A DNA stretch of 32,828 nucleotides from positions 1-32,828 of the forward strand of contig JAACDF010000103.1 in assembly GCA_009937065.1 (NCBI GenBank), in the 5' to 3' direction. Positions within the stretch are counted from its first letter, which is position 1. Every line of letters starts with the position of its first letter. The DNA comes from Gammaproteobacteria bacterium (lineage in GTDB: Bacteria; Pseudomonadota; Gammaproteobacteria; Pseudomonadales; Halieaceae). A program made the position numbers and the translations under genes. The notes beneath the pieces were generated by a model, which saw only the letters and a program-made list of their open reading frames with translations, searched no databases and had not been told where the DNA came from. Positions 7,866 through 16,600 of this stretch are shown piece after piece.

Positions 7866-7883
7866 CCGGGGGTAATTCCCCGG
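7866..7883. repeat. Hairpin in the fliC leader
   Basis: Six-base GC arms (CCGGGG / CCCCGG) around a 6-base loop, located between the sigma-28 promoter and the flagellin start, about 48 bases before the ATG. It would form in the 5' untranslated RNA, clear of the ribosome-binding site. A role in mRNA stability is plausible; it has no T-run. Confidence 0.5.
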
Positions 7884-7892
7884 ACACCCCAA

Positions 7893-7919
7893 TTAGCGAC
7901 GAAGACAAGAGAAGCTTTA
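7893..7919 (-). promoter_or_regulatory. Sigma-28 (FliA) promoter of fliC
   Basis: The reverse strand reads TAAAGCTT, then 11 bases, then GTCGCTAA. Against the FliA consensus TAAAGTTT-N11-GCCGATAA this is 7 of 8 and 6 of 8, with exact spacing. It lies 74 bases before the fliC ATG, giving a leader of roughly 65 bases. Class III control by FliA, held back by FlgM until the hook is done, is what is known for flagellin genes. Confidence 0.8.
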
Positions 7920-7964
7920 GAAAAAAATTTTAGGAGCTCTCGTCCCAAGTAATGAGCAAAGAAA

Positions 7965-8000
<36 letters not shown>

Positions 8001-8019
8001 CCATCTAAATCGCTATGGT

Positions 8020-8029
8020 GCAACGTTGC
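8020..8029. repeat. Perfect 10-bp palindrome
   Basis: GCAACGTTGC is fully self-complementary and sits about 100 bases upstream of the fliC promoter. It could be a small operator, but a 10-bp palindrome can also occur by chance; no regulator can be named. Confidence 0.3.
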
Positions 8030-8146
8030 TAGAAAACTTGACGGCTAAGCAAATTGACGGAAAGCCTGGCCTTTGAAAGCTCCTAACAAACACACGCAGA
8101 CTTCGCAGGAGCTGGCTGTTGCTTAGCAACCGTAGCAACGGACAAC

Positions 8147-8182
8147 GAGACCATGAACAGTAAACGTGAAAAACACGGTCTC
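8147..8182. repeat. Imperfect inverted repeat downstream of flgL
   Basis: GAGACCATG and CACGGTCTC form a 9-bp stem with one G-T type pair and an 18-base loop. On the plus strand it is followed by TTTT; on the minus strand (the flgL sense strand) no T-run follows. It might weakly end flgL transcripts or an antisense RNA; the call is only that the repeat exists. Confidence 0.4.
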
Positions 8183-8201
8183 TTTTAGGATTTCTTACGA
8201 C

Positions 8202-8251
8202 CTCACAATGTCCTATAGCTCACAATGTCCTATAGCTCACAATGTCCTATA
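8202..8251. repeat. 17-bp tandem repeat, 3 copies, overlapping flgL stop
   Basis: CTCACAATGTCCTATAG occurs at 8202-8218 and 8219-8235, and its first 16 bases recur at 8236-8251. On the flgL sense strand the unit is CTATAGGACATTGTGAG, and the TAG inside it is the flgL stop codon. There are no spacers, so this is not a CRISPR array. The copies are identical, which suggests recent duplication. Confidence 0.95.
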
Positions 8252-9155
8252 AATAGTCAAACAAAGTCATTGACTGCGTTTTTACGAAGGTCTGCTGCGC
8301 GGCTTGTAGGGTCACCATTTTGAGGTTGAGCTCACTAATGGCGCTGGGCATGTCCAGATCTTCAAGGTTCGACATGGTCTTGGTGAGCTCAAAGGTTAGA
8401 CCATCGTTAAGAGCAAGCTGATCGTCTAACAGCGACATACGGGTACCAATGGACGTTCTCAAGCTCGCTATCTGGTCTATGGATTCATCCAGCGCAATGG
8501 CATTGGCCTGCATGATATCAAGCCTTTCAGCGGCCTCTTCTGCTGGGAGGCGCAGTGCCTCTGCGAGGTTCTTGATAACTTGAAAAACGTTGGCCTCGCC
8601 CTCACCGCGCTCGAAGACATCGGTACCGGTGTGACCGAGCTTAATGGTCACCGCTCGCGCGATATTAATCTCTCGAACAAGGTCGTCGCCCTGGAATACG
8701 CCTTCCTCAGAGTAAGCAGGCGTGTCGGTCCTTGAGCCTGAGAAAATAGCCTCGCCGTTAAAGTTGGTACTGTTGGCAAGCGACAAGAGCTGCGCTCGCA
8801 GGCCATCCATTTCCGTGGCAATGGCCTCGCGGTCAGACTGTGCCAAAATTTCGTTTCGACCTTGAATCGATAGCTCGCGCACCCGGTTGAGCGCATCATT
8901 AACACTGCTAATCACCGACTCTTCTTGCGACAGTGCAGCATTCACCAAGGTCATGTTCTCTTGGTGTGTTTGCATTAACGTGAGTTCAGAGCGCAGCTCG
9001 AGTAACTGAACCGCGGCATTTGGGTCATCCGCCGCGCTTTGTAGCTTTTTACCCGTCGCCACCTGTTGTTGAAGCGTCGCCAATCTAGTCTGTGCGTCGG
9101 TGATGGCACGCAAGCCTGCGTTTTGCAGCTGCGCGGAAGACATGCGCGTAATCAT
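8247..9155 (-). CDS. flgL: Flagellar hook-filament junction protein FlgL (HAP3)
   Basis: A 302-residue flagellin-like protein, the normal size of FlgL. The N-terminal region (LQNAGLRAITDAQTRLATLQQQVATGKKLQSAADDPNAAVQLLEL) matches the FlgL/flagellin D0-D1 pattern, and the C-terminus (ELNLKMVTLQAAQQTFVKTQSMTLFDYL) is the FlgL signature. Together with FlgK it joins the hook to the filament. Its start overlaps the flgK stop by four bases (ATGA), so it is the last gene of the long flg operon. Its TAG stop falls inside a tandemly repeated 17-bp unit, so changes in the repeat number would not alter the protein. A methionine at codon 5 is an alternative start. Confidence 0.95.
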   Translation of the reverse strand: MITRMSSAQLQNAGLRAITDAQTRLATLQQQVATGKKLQSAADDPNAAVQLLELRSELTLMQTHQENMTLVNAALSQEESVISSVNDALNRVRELSIQGRNEILAQSDREAIATEMDGLRAQLLSLANSTNFNGEAIFSGSRTDTPAYSEEGVFQGDDLVREINIARAVTIKLGHTGTDVFERGEGEANVFQVIKNLAEALRLPAEEAAERLDIMQANAIALDESIDQIASLRTSIGTRMSLLDDQLALNDGLTFELTKTMSNLEDLDMPSAISELNLKMVTLQAAQQTFVKTQSMTLFDYL

Positions 9156-10789
9156 CGTTCAGTCGCCCTTAGTAATGTATCGAATACCTGATTAGCGGCA
9201 GCAATAACCTGCGCTGCAGCTTGGTAGGCCTGTTGATAGCGGACAAGGTCTGCCGCTTCCTCTTCGAGATTGACGCCTTGAATGCTGTCGCGCCGGTCGG
9301 TTGCCGCCCTAAGCAGGGTCTCTTCCAAGGAGGCGCTGGACTTAGAGGTTCGTGTCTCCACCGCCACGTGAGAAAGCGTGTCTCGGTAAATATCGTCGAC
9401 ACTGCGATTGCTGTTAATAAATGAGCCGGTTTGGCGCATATCAAACAGTGAGAGCATATTGCGGTTGTCACCCACCGAGCCACCTCGTGCAGCGGCCGCT
9501 ACATCTTCAGGTGCGCGAATCACAACGCTCATAAGTCCTGCTGCATCGGCCGTGGGCGCAATACGGAACTCATCGCCCTCCATGCCTTCAGCAAACTCAC
9601 TGAGGGTGATGGTGAAACCATCAACCGACACTGAGTCGCCGGTTACTGCCTGACTTTCACCCGTTGTAAGGTTTGTCAGTACAGGCCCCGCAATACCGTA
9701 CTTAATCTGATACGCATCACCGGTTAGCGCCATCGGGTCGTCTATCACGTAGGAGACTTCGGACAAACCCGAGTTCTGCCCCGTGCCAATCATTGGCGTA
9801 CCAAAATCGCCAAAAAAGGCACCACCGGGCTCTCCCGAGAGGTCGTCGCCCTGCGCGTGCTGGGTGTTCACGATCGATGCAAGACCGATGGCTAGCAATC
9901 CCAACTCTCGCCGGGCACGGAATACGACGTTACTTGCCACATCCAGAGCAGCACCTAATTCGCCTCCCGTCATGTCATTTGTAACATTGTCTTCGGTACC
10001 ACCAGGTGTCGTAATGAAGACACTGGGGCGTCCGTCACCGGTTCGCTCTCCGGTCACTCGAACGCTTTCAGCAAACGAGCCAACGACTAGACGGATTCCA
10101 TCGCCCACATAGACGTTCACTGATCCATCCGCCTGCTCTTGGGAGTCGACGTTGATGACCTTACTCAGCTCGAGCAAAGTGAGGTCGCGCTTATCGAGTA
10201 GGTCATTGGGCATAGCCGATGACTCACTGGCAAAACGCTGAATGAGCTCGTTAAGCGTCGCAAGCTCTTGCGCGTACTGGTTAATGTCATTCGCTTTGCT
10301 CGACATACGCGCGGTGGTTTCGGTGTAAATACTGCCCAATCGCTCGTCCATGTAGTTGAAGCGACTAGCAAGCATTTCTGCTTCAGAAATTAATACCTGG
10401 CGTTCAGGCAAAGACGAAGGGCTCGTTGCTACAGCATCGACTGCAACAAAAAAGTTATCCATAGCGACACTTAACCCCGTTGACGCGTCAGCAAAAAGGC
10501 TGTCGACCCGCTGTGAAGTGCCGTAGTAGAAGTCGTGGTAGTTTCGAGCTGTAGTCCGATCACGAAGCTCATCGGTTAAGAACTGATCGTAAGAACGAGA
10601 AACGTCGCCTACCTTTACACCGGTACCAAACGCCTGACCACCTACGAACTCAGACTCTTGCGTGACAAACGTAATGTTCTGTCGGCTATAACCTTCGGTA
10701 TTGGCGTTAGCAATGTTGTGGCCGGTGGTCGCAATGGCTCGCTGAAGCGAGGACAGCGCGGAAGCACCGACATCAAAGATTCCTGCCAT
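9152..10789 (-). CDS. flgK: Flagellar hook-associated protein FlgK (HAP1)
   Basis: A 545-residue protein with the rod/hook-family N-terminus (SSLQRAIATTGHNIANANTEGYSRQNITF) and the matching C-terminal helix (SIQGVNLEEEAADLVRYQQAYQAAAQVIAAANQVFDTLLRA). The VNLEEEAADLVRYQQAYQAAA stretch is diagnostic of FlgK. It forms the first junction zone between hook and filament, is exported through the type III apparatus and has no signal peptide. It starts three bases after flgJ ends and overlaps flgL by four bases. Length is in the usual 450-650 range, with the extra residues in the variable middle region (about 200-430). Confidence 0.96.
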   Translation of the reverse strand: MAGIFDVGASALSSLQRAIATTGHNIANANTEGYSRQNITFVTQESEFVGGQAFGTGVKVGDVSRSYDQFLTDELRDRTTARNYHDFYYGTSQRVDSLFADASTGLSVAMDNFFVAVDAVATSPSSLPERQVLISEAEMLASRFNYMDERLGSIYTETTARMSSKANDINQYAQELATLNELIQRFASESSAMPNDLLDKRDLTLLELSKVINVDSQEQADGSVNVYVGDGIRLVVGSFAESVRVTGERTGDGRPSVFITTPGGTEDNVTNDMTGGELGAALDVASNVVFRARRELGLLAIGLASIVNTQHAQGDDLSGEPGGAFFGDFGTPMIGTGQNSGLSEVSYVIDDPMALTGDAYQIKYGIAGPVLTNLTTGESQAVTGDSVSVDGFTITLSEFAEGMEGDEFRIAPTADAAGLMSVVIRAPEDVAAAARGGSVGDNRNMLSLFDMRQTGSFINSNRSVDDIYRDTLSHVAVETRTSKSSASLEETLLRAATDRRDSIQGVNLEEEAADLVRYQQAYQAAAQVIAAANQVFDTLLRATER

Positions 10790-10792
10790 GGC

Positions 10793-11194
10793 TTATCCCT
10801 CGCCTCCTTCGTAATAAGGTTTCGCTGCATCCGCATTCATTGCGGTAGTCGCTCCGCCGGTCGCTAGCCCGAGGCTAGACTCCTCGGAACGCCCCGCAGA
10901 AACCATGCCTTTGGTTTGCATTTGCTCCACCATCATGCGCGCCAAACCTATGCCGCCCTGCTCAGATAGCTGCAGCGCAAGCTGTTGATCTGCCATGGAT
11001 TGATAGGTATCCGTACTGTCCGAGTTCATAAGATCACTCTTCACCGTCGCATCGCGCATCGTCTTCAGCATTTGCTGTAGGAAGAGCGATTCGAACTGCG
11101 CTGCGACTTCTTCAACGGCTGCATTCGGGTTTTTCGTCGCCTCAGCTCGAAGCGAGCTAAACTGTGTGAAATCGGAATAAATTGCGCCCGTCAT
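10793..11194 (-). CDS. flgJ: FlgJ rod-binding protein, single-domain form (no muramidase)
   Basis: A 133-residue protein with the FlgJ N-terminal rod-binding domain: VAAQFESLFLQQMLKTMRDATVKSDLMNSDSTDTYQSMADQQLALQLSEQGGIGLARMMVEQM. In enteric bacteria, Vibrio and Pseudomonas, FlgJ is about 310-400 residues with a C-terminal glucosaminidase that opens the cell wall for the rod. Here the frame stops soon after the rod-binding domain, and flgK begins three bases later, so there is no room for a lost domain remnant. Single-domain FlgJ is known in other lineages, which use a separate wall hydrolase. The start has GGAGG a few bases upstream. The Ala/Gly-rich tail after residue 100 looks disordered. 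Confidence 0.9.
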   Translation of the reverse strand: MTGAIYSDFTQFSSLRAEATKNPNAAVEEVAAQFESLFLQQMLKTMRDATVKSDLMNSDSTDTYQSMADQQLALQLSEQGGIGLARMMVEQMQTKGMVSAGRSEESSLGLATGGATTAMNADAAKPYYEGGEG

Positions 11195-11202
11195 GCCGCC
11201 TC

Positions 11203-12360
11203 CTAAATAACGATCAGCTGCGCGCTTAGCGCACCTGCCTGTTGCAAGGCTTCAAGGATGGCGATGAGATCACCAGGGGCTGCGCCGACGCGGTTCACTG
11301 CCGTCACAATTTCCTGAAGGCTCACGCCTTCTTCCATGACGAACATACGCACCTCTTCATTCTCAACATTAATTTCAGTTTGAGGGAGTACAACGGTCTG
11401 CGCGGAAGTGGCAAAGGGGCCTGGTTGAGAGACCACAAAACTCTCATCGATGGTGACGGTCAAATTACCGTGCGCCACCGCAGCCGTTTTCACCATGACC
11501 TCTGAGCCAATGACGATGGTGCCACTGCGCGCATTAACAATGACTTTTGCTGCCGCCGCCGCTTTTAGTACTTCAATATTTTCTAACTCCGCCAAATATG
11601 CGACCTTTTCACTTACATCGGTAGGCGCCAACACCTCGACAGATACGCCGTCAACAGCCGTGGCAGTACCAGGACCCATGATGCTGTTAACAGCAGACGC
11701 CATGTTGCGCGCAGTCGTAAAATCAGATTCGTGAAGGTGGAAGGTCAGCTTATTGCTGCCATCGCTAAACGGGTTAACGACCTCTCGCTCTACCATTGCA
11801 CCGTTAGGAATGCGCCCCGCGGCCTTGGTGTTCACGCTGATACGCGACCCATCGGTGCCGTCGGCACCAAAACCGGAAACGACTAAACCACCTTGCGCTA
11901 CGGCATAGACCTGCCCATTACCTGCCTTCAACTGGGTCAGCAATAATTCGCCACCGCGCAGACTACCCGCGTTACCCACGGACGATACAGTCACGTCCAC
12001 TTTTTGGCCTGACTTCGCAAAGGGCGGCAACTCTGCAGTGACCATGACCGAGGCCATATTCTTGGTTTGAGGGTTTACCCCAGGCGGCAGGTTTATACCG
12101 AACTGCTGCAACATGCTGCGTGCAGCCTGGATTGTGAAGGGTGTCTGTGTCACCTGGTCACCAGTGCCGTCTAGGCCAACAACCAAACCGAAGCCCACCA
12201 ATTGGTTACTTCGTGCGCCCTCGACCATAGCAATGTCTTTAATTCGCTCCGCGTGTGCCGTATGGGGCAACAGAACAGTGATGGCACTTAAAAGCACCGC
12301 GTAGGTAAAAGCTGCAACTACGCGCGTTTTCGTCATTTGAAATTTTGATCGCTTCAACAT
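11203..12360 (-). CDS. flgI: Flagellar P-ring protein FlgI
   Basis: A 385-residue protein with a Sec signal peptide (hydrophobic core AAFTYAVLLSAITVLL, likely cleavage after AHA near residue 37). The mature part starts with ERIKDIAMVEGARSNQLVGFGLVVGLDGTGDQ, the FlgI signature, and the ending (AAPGDLIAILEALQQAGALSAQLIVI) is also typical. FlgI forms the P ring in the peptidoglycan layer around the rod. The first ATG has AAGGAG about seven bases upstream, which favours the longer N-terminus over the methionine at codon 9. It follows flgH by 10 bases and precedes flgJ by 8, within the flg operon. Confidence 0.97.
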   Translation of the reverse strand: MLKRSKFQMTKTRVVAAFTYAVLLSAITVLLPHTAHAERIKDIAMVEGARSNQLVGFGLVVGLDGTGDQVTQTPFTIQAARSMLQQFGINLPPGVNPQTKNMASVMVTAELPPFAKSGQKVDVTVSSVGNAGSLRGGELLLTQLKAGNGQVYAVAQGGLVVSGFGADGTDGSRISVNTKAAGRIPNGAMVEREVVNPFSDGSNKLTFHLHESDFTTARNMASAVNSIMGPGTATAVDGVSVEVLAPTDVSEKVAYLAELENIEVLKAAAAAKVIVNARSGTIVIGSEVMVKTAAVAHGNLTVTIDESFVVSQPGPFATSAQTVVLPQTEINVENEEVRMFVMEEGVSLQEIVTAVNRVGAAPGDLIAILEALQQAGALSAQLIVI

Positions 12361-12370
12361 AAGAGTCTCC

Positions 12371-13069
12371 TTAAAAAGGGTTTAGCGGGCTGTTGAAGAA
12401 TTTTGAAAACCAACCAGGTGAGTTAGCGCGATCAATCACGCCGGTGCCGCCGTAAGAGATACGCGCGTCGGCCACCAAGGTGGATGGAATAGTGTTAGTA
12501 GCACTAATGTCTTGTGGGCGAACGATGCCGCGCAACTGGATGAACTCCTCACCCTTGTTGAGCGCCAACCACTTCTCGCCCTGAATAATAAGGTTACCGT
12601 TGGGCAGTACGCGTGCCACCTGAACAGCGATGGCGCCGGATAGCGAATTAGACTGATTGGTCGAGCCGTTACCCGAAAACTCGGAGTCACTGGCGATGCT
12701 CTGTTCCAGAGTTAAGCCACGGAATCGATCAACACTAAAATCCGGGTCATTACGCCCAAAGATAGTCGGCGGCGCGACATCAATGCCGGACTCTCGAGCC
12801 ACCGAGGTTCCCGCGTTTTTGGAAGCTTGAGTGGACTCCATTAGGACGATGCTGATGATGTCCCCCACCGCCCGCGCTCGCGTATCCGAGAACAGGGAAA
12901 TGCCACGCTGCTCGCTGTATAAGCTACCTGCGGTAACGCCTTCCTCGGGCCGCGAGTAAGTAATTGGCTCCATAGGCGCATACGCAGGATGGGTCCGATC
13001 TTCAATACCCGCACAACCGCTAGCTAGGGCCGTTGCAGTGACAAGCGCAAGTGTGAGCAACTGTTTCAT
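12371..13069 (-). CDS. flgH: Flagellar L-ring lipoprotein FlgH
   Basis: A 232-residue protein with a lipoprotein signal: MKQLLTLALVTATALASGC, with the lipidated cysteine near residue 19. The conserved L-ring portion includes SLYSEQRGISLFSDTRARAVGDIISIVLMESTQASKNA and a C-terminal segment with NLIIQGEKWLALNKGEEFIQLRGIVRPQDI. FlgH forms the L ring in the outer membrane, the outer bushing of the rod; its presence confirms a two-membrane envelope. GAGGA precedes the ATG by about eight bases. It lies between flgG (22-base gap) and flgI (10-base gap). Length and motifs are normal. Confidence 0.96.
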   Translation of the reverse strand: MKQLLTLALVTATALASGCAGIEDRTHPAYAPMEPITYSRPEEGVTAGSLYSEQRGISLFSDTRARAVGDIISIVLMESTQASKNAGTSVARESGIDVAPPTIFGRNDPDFSVDRFRGLTLEQSIASDSEFSGNGSTNQSNSLSGAIAVQVARVLPNGNLIIQGEKWLALNKGEEFIQLRGIVRPQDISATNTIPSTLVADARISYGGTGVIDRANSPGWFSKFFNSPLNPF

Positions 13070-13091
13070 AAGATAATCCTCAACCCGACCG

Positions 13092-13877
13092 TTATAAGTT
13101 CTGCGAGACGTACTGCAGCATCTGGTCGGCGGTCGAAATGGCTTTTGAATTCATTTCGTAAGCTCGCTGCGTCTCGATCATGTTGACCATCTCTTCCACG
13201 ACGTTCACGTTTGAACCCTCGACAAACCCCTGCTGGAGCGTGCCGAGTCCATTGAGACCTGGATTCGATGGGAGCGGGGCGCCACTGGCACCCGTTTCCA
13301 AGAACAAGTTCTCCCCGCGGGCCTGAAGTCCCGCCGGGTTTATAAAATCAGTAAGCTGAATGAGCCCTACCTGAGTCGCCTGCGGTGCACCGGGCTGCTG
13401 AACGGATACCGTCCCGTCCGGCGCGATGGTCACACTTAGCGCGTCCTGCGGTACCGTAATGGGTGGCTGGAGCTGGTAACCCGCCGAGGTCACGAGCAAC
13501 CCCTGGTTATTCAGGTGCATCGAGCCATCACGGGTGTAAGCCTGGCTACCATCCGGTAACAAGACCTCAAAAAAACCACGGCCCTGGATGGCGACATCAA
13601 ACGCGTTGTCCGTCGTCACCAAATTACCTTGCGTGAAAATACGCTCGGTGGCGACCACGCGGGTACCTGTACCGACCTGCAGGCCCGACGGCAGCTGCGT
13701 GTCCTGTGAGGACTGAGCACCTACCTGCCTAACGTTTTGATAGAGCAGGTCCTCAAAAATAGCGCGACCACGCTTAAAACCATTTGTACTAACGTTGGCT
13801 AAGTTATTTGAAATCGTCGCCATTTTGGTCTGTTGGGCGTCGAGGCCAGTTTTAGCAATCCAAAGTGATTGGGTCAT
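13092..13877 (-). CDS. flgG: Flagellar distal rod protein FlgG
   Basis: A 261-residue protein, the standard FlgG size. The N-terminus ([51 protein letters not shown]) carries the rod-family ANNLANVxTxGFKR motif and the FlgG-specific insert DLLYQ. The C-terminus ([38 protein letters not shown]) is the shared rod/hook helix. FlgG builds the distal rod that crosses the periplasm inside the L and P rings. AGGAGAG precedes the start. It follows flgF by 26 bases in the same operon. Confidence 0.97.
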   Translation of the reverse strand: MTQSLWIAKTGLDAQQTKMATISNNLANVSTNGFKRGRAIFEDLLYQNVRQVGAQSSQDTQLPSGLQVGTGTRVVATERIFTQGNLVTTDNAFDVAIQGRGFFEVLLPDGSQAYTRDGSMHLNNQGLLVTSAGYQLQPPITVPQDALSVTIAPDGTVSVQQPGAPQATQVGLIQLTDFINPAGLQARGENLFLETGASGAPLPSNPGLNGLGTLQQGFVEGSNVNVVEEMVNMIETQRAYEMNSKAISTADQMLQYVSQNL

Positions 13878-13903
13878 TGTTCTCTCCTATGCCGATGTAG
13901 TGG

Positions 13904-14644
13904 CTACTCAAGTCTCATTAGTGAGGCGCTGGAATCGTCTAGCTCATCGGCTGACTGCATGGTTTTCACGTGACTTTCAAAACTTCTCGATAACTCAATC
14001 ATCTGCACCATGGCAGCCACTGAATTAACGTTAGAAGATTCAAGAGACCCGACGACGATATTCACCGCCGCATCGGGCTCTAAATTTGCATTAGCATTCG
14101 CTCGGATATTCCCGTCCACGCCTTTCACAAGGTCAGCCGGGTTGGGGTTAACCAGGGCTATACGATCGACAATGGCGCTCGCCACAGGCGCCTCACCGAG
14201 CGGGATGAGCGATATAGTTCCATCTACGCCGATGTTTATCGAACTCGCCGGCGGCAAATTAATAGGCCCACCTTCTCCCATGATTTGGTTGCCCGCAGCG
14301 TCGATTAAATTGCCATTATTCTCTATGCGAAGGTCGCCGCGTCGGCTCAATACTTGTTCGCCTTGTGGCGTCACTACTTGCAGCCAGCCCTCGCCATTAA
14401 TCGCGATATCGAGCTGTCTTCCGGTTGCTACCAAGCTACCGCCGCCGAAGTCCACGGCCGCCAGAGGCGTACTCGGAATAGCGCTCGCATCTCTGCTTGA
14501 ACCTCCGAGGTAATTGGTCTGTGCCGCATACAAGTCAGCCTTAAATGCCGTTGTCCCCGCGTTTGCCAAATTATTGGTAACGAGAGCTTGGGCTTGGTTG
14601 ACCTTACGCGCGGCTTCAGCCGCTATTTGAAGAACACTGTTCAT
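13904..14644 (-). CDS. flgF: Flagellar proximal rod protein FlgF
   Basis: A 246-residue rod protein. The N-terminal helix (AAEAARKVNQAQALVTNNLANAGTTAFKADLYAA) and the C-terminal helix (SVAAMVQMIELSRSFESHVKTMQSADELDDSSASLMR) match the FlgF subgroup, which is a little shorter than FlgG and lacks the DLLYQ insert. It forms part of the proximal rod. The Shine-Dalgarno signal is weak (the bases before the ATG read AATGAATCGCG), unlike its neighbours, so translation may rely on ribosomes arriving from flgE 16 bases upstream. Otherwise normal. Confidence 0.95.
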   Translation of the reverse strand: MNSVLQIAAEAARKVNQAQALVTNNLANAGTTAFKADLYAAQTNYLGGSSRDASAIPSTPLAAVDFGGGSLVATGRQLDIAINGEGWLQVVTPQGEQVLSRRGDLRIENNGNLIDAAGNQIMGEGGPINLPPASSINIGVDGTISLIPLGEAPVASAIVDRIALVNPNPADLVKGVDGNIRANANANLEPDAAVNIVVGSLESSNVNSVAAMVQMIELSRSFESHVKTMQSADELDDSSASLMRLE

Positions 14645-14660
14645 CGCGATTCATTCACTC

Positions 14661-15869
14661 TTAGAGAATATTTAAAATGGACTGAGACATTTCATCTTCG
14701 TTCTGAATAGCCTGAGCGCTCGACTGGAAGTTACGCTGCGCCTCAATCAGAGCGAGGAGCTCCTGAGTAATATCAACATTCGAGACCTCCAGTGCAGAAG
14801 GACGGATGTAGCCCCGCGAGCCAGTCGACGGTCGACCTACCACAGCAATACCTGAACCTTCACTCTCGCGGTAGTTGGTATTGCCGGCGGGTGACAGCGC
14901 TGACGGGTTGATGAAGTTTGCTAATAGCAACTGCCCCATCGCCCGAATTTCACCGTTCGTGTACTGCGCGTAGACGGTGCCGGTGTCATCGAATTCAAAC
15001 GACACAACCTCGCCGGGCTTAAATCCGTTTTGCGATAGCGTTTGTGTGCTTGACTCAGCGCCAAGACCGCTAGTTGCAGAGAGGTCTATACTGATTGTCT
15101 GCGGGTCTGCGCCTAACGCCGTAAAGGTCAGGAGATCAAACTGTTGGTCAGAATCAGCAGTAAGTGTGCCCGTGCCGTCAAAGGTCATTGATGCAGACTC
15201 AGGCTGTAACTCGCCGTCAATGGTGGCATAGACATTGTAAGTGCCATCTGGCTCGGCCGCCTTGGCGAAGTAAATGTCCAACTGATGTGGCGTGCCGGTA
15301 GAGTCATACATAGTTGTCGACGTTGAGAAATTATAGGTGTCGGTGTCACCGGCCGAAAACGGGGTTAAAGCGGCTTCAGTTCTTGTATCTAGGTTGCCTG
15401 AGAACACAACTTCAGTGGTCGCTCTGGGCTGCATGAGCGCCAAGCTAATTTGAAGATCACCAATGGCCGGTGTAATTACTCCGTCGTTATCGGGCTGATA
15501 GCCCTGCACGCGGGCACCGTTTGTGCTCACCACATAACCTTCACCGTCGATACGGAAAGATCCAGCACGCGTATAGAGCGTCTCGTCACCGTCACTCAGC
15601 ACGAACATGCCACTTCCATCGATGGCAAGATCAAGCGCGCTGGTGGTAAAGGAGAATTCACCCTGACTAAAATCCGACCGTATGGTCGTTAAAGCGACGC
15701 CCTGCCCGGCAGCTTCTCCAGAGTCCTGCAATGAAGATGCGTAAATTTCTGCAAACTCAGTTTCGCCCTTTTTGAAGCCGATGGTTCCCGCGTTCACGAT
15801 GTTGTTACTCACAACATCCATCGTTTGCTGCGCGGCGTTAACGCCTGATAATGAAGTGCTAAAAGCCAT
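14661..15869 (-). CDS. flgE: Flagellar hook protein FlgE
   Basis: A 402-residue hook protein. The start MAFSTSLSGVNAAQQTMDVVSNNIVNAGTIGFKKGETEFAEIYASS fits the FlgE N-terminus, and the end (VDITQELLALIEAQRNFQSSAQAIQNEDEMSQSILNIL) is the matching C-terminal helix. The middle has TGTPHQLDIYFAKA (around 205-220) and the PSALSPAGNTNYRES segment typical of FlgE. It polymerises into the hook, the flexible joint between rod and filament, guided by the FlgD cap encoded just upstream. GAGGAACG precedes the ATG. The length is in the range of E. coli FlgE (402). Confidence 0.97.
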   Translation of the reverse strand: MAFSTSLSGVNAAQQTMDVVSNNIVNAGTIGFKKGETEFAEIYASSLQDSGEAAGQGVALTTIRSDFSQGEFSFTTSALDLAIDGSGMFVLSDGDETLYTRAGSFRIDGEGYVVSTNGARVQGYQPDNDGVITPAIGDLQISLALMQPRATTEVVFSGNLDTRTEAALTPFSAGDTDTYNFSTSTTMYDSTGTPHQLDIYFAKAAEPDGTYNVYATIDGELQPESASMTFDGTGTLTADSDQQFDLLTFTALGADPQTISIDLSATSGLGAESSTQTLSQNGFKPGEVVSFEFDDTGTVYAQYTNGEIRAMGQLLLANFINPSALSPAGNTNYRESEGSGIAVVGRPSTGSRGYIRPSALEVSNVDITQELLALIEAQRNFQSSAQAIQNEDEMSQSILNIL

Positions 15870-15891
15870 GTGTCGTTCCTCTATGTGCTAT

Positions 15892-16590
15892 TTAGAAAAA
15901 TTCTCGAACTTCGGACGCGTTAATAGTCCGACCGCTCGCAAGATTTAAAGTGACTTGATTGTTGCCGCTGATAGAGACGCTCGAGACCAGCTCATGGCCG
16001 TAAACGCGACCTTCTCGAATACTTGTTCCATTGCTCAACTCAGCGGACAGGTAATAATCGCCGGGCGGCAGCTGGTGACCGTCAGAGTCCACGCCGTCCC
16101 ACATAACCGGTACCGAGCCTGTGCCTGCGGGGAGATTGCCTGCAAATACTACGTCGCCTTGCACGTTGTGAACAAAGAACTGACCGCCATCAGCGCCCAT
16201 TCCCATATCAACCGATGCCTTAAGTGCGTAGACAGGCAGTCCCTCAGAATTGAGACCGATGGGTGCGAGTGCCCCCGTATTCGACGGCATCGCAACATTA
16301 CGGCCTACCAAGCTGGAGGCCTGCATGGCCTGACCACTGGAAAGCGAATCACTCAACCCGGCAAACGAGCCGTTCAACTCTTGAATCCCTGATACGGTTC
16401 CAAACTGAGCCATCTGGCTCATAAAGGCCATTTGATCCATAGGCTCTGTAGGATCCTGGTGCTTCATCTGGGCAATCATCAGTGCCAAAAAGTCTTCAGA
16501 GCCCATGTCCTCCACTCGGGTTGCGCCAGAGGCGTCGGCGCCTCGTGCGTTGACCGGTGCGAATAAATCCATTGGTGATGTACCTAACAT
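15892..16590 (-). CDS. flgD: Flagellar hook assembly scaffold protein FlgD
   Basis: A 232-residue protein. The N-terminal part has the FlgD motif DFLALMIAQMKHQDPTEPMDQMAFMSQMAQFGTVSGIQELN (residues about 30-72), and the C-terminal part is a beta-rich tudor/FnIII-like region with the DGHQLPPGDYYLSAE turn. FlgD is the temporary cap at the tip of the growing hook. It lies between flgC (10-base gap) and flgE (22-base gap). Length is normal. The start MLGTSPMD has an alternative methionine at codon 7. Confidence 0.95.
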   Translation of the reverse strand: MLGTSPMDLFAPVNARGADASGATRVEDMGSEDFLALMIAQMKHQDPTEPMDQMAFMSQMAQFGTVSGIQELNGSFAGLSDSLSSGQAMQASSLVGRNVAMPSNTGALAPIGLNSEGLPVYALKASVDMGMGADGGQFFVHNVQGDVVFAGNLPAGTGSVPVMWDGVDSDGHQLPPGDYYLSAELSNGTSIREGRVYGHELVSSVSISGNNQVTLNLASGRTINASEVREFF

Positions 16591-16600
16591 GTCAAAATCC

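Noticed and set aside
8202-8251. CRISPR-like array
   Set aside because: The 17-bp units are directly adjacent with no spacers, and no cas gene is in the window.
14010-14513. 167-codon plus-strand frame opposite flgF
   Set aside because: flgF is a clear, full-length gene on the other strand; the frame shows no domain and no start signal.
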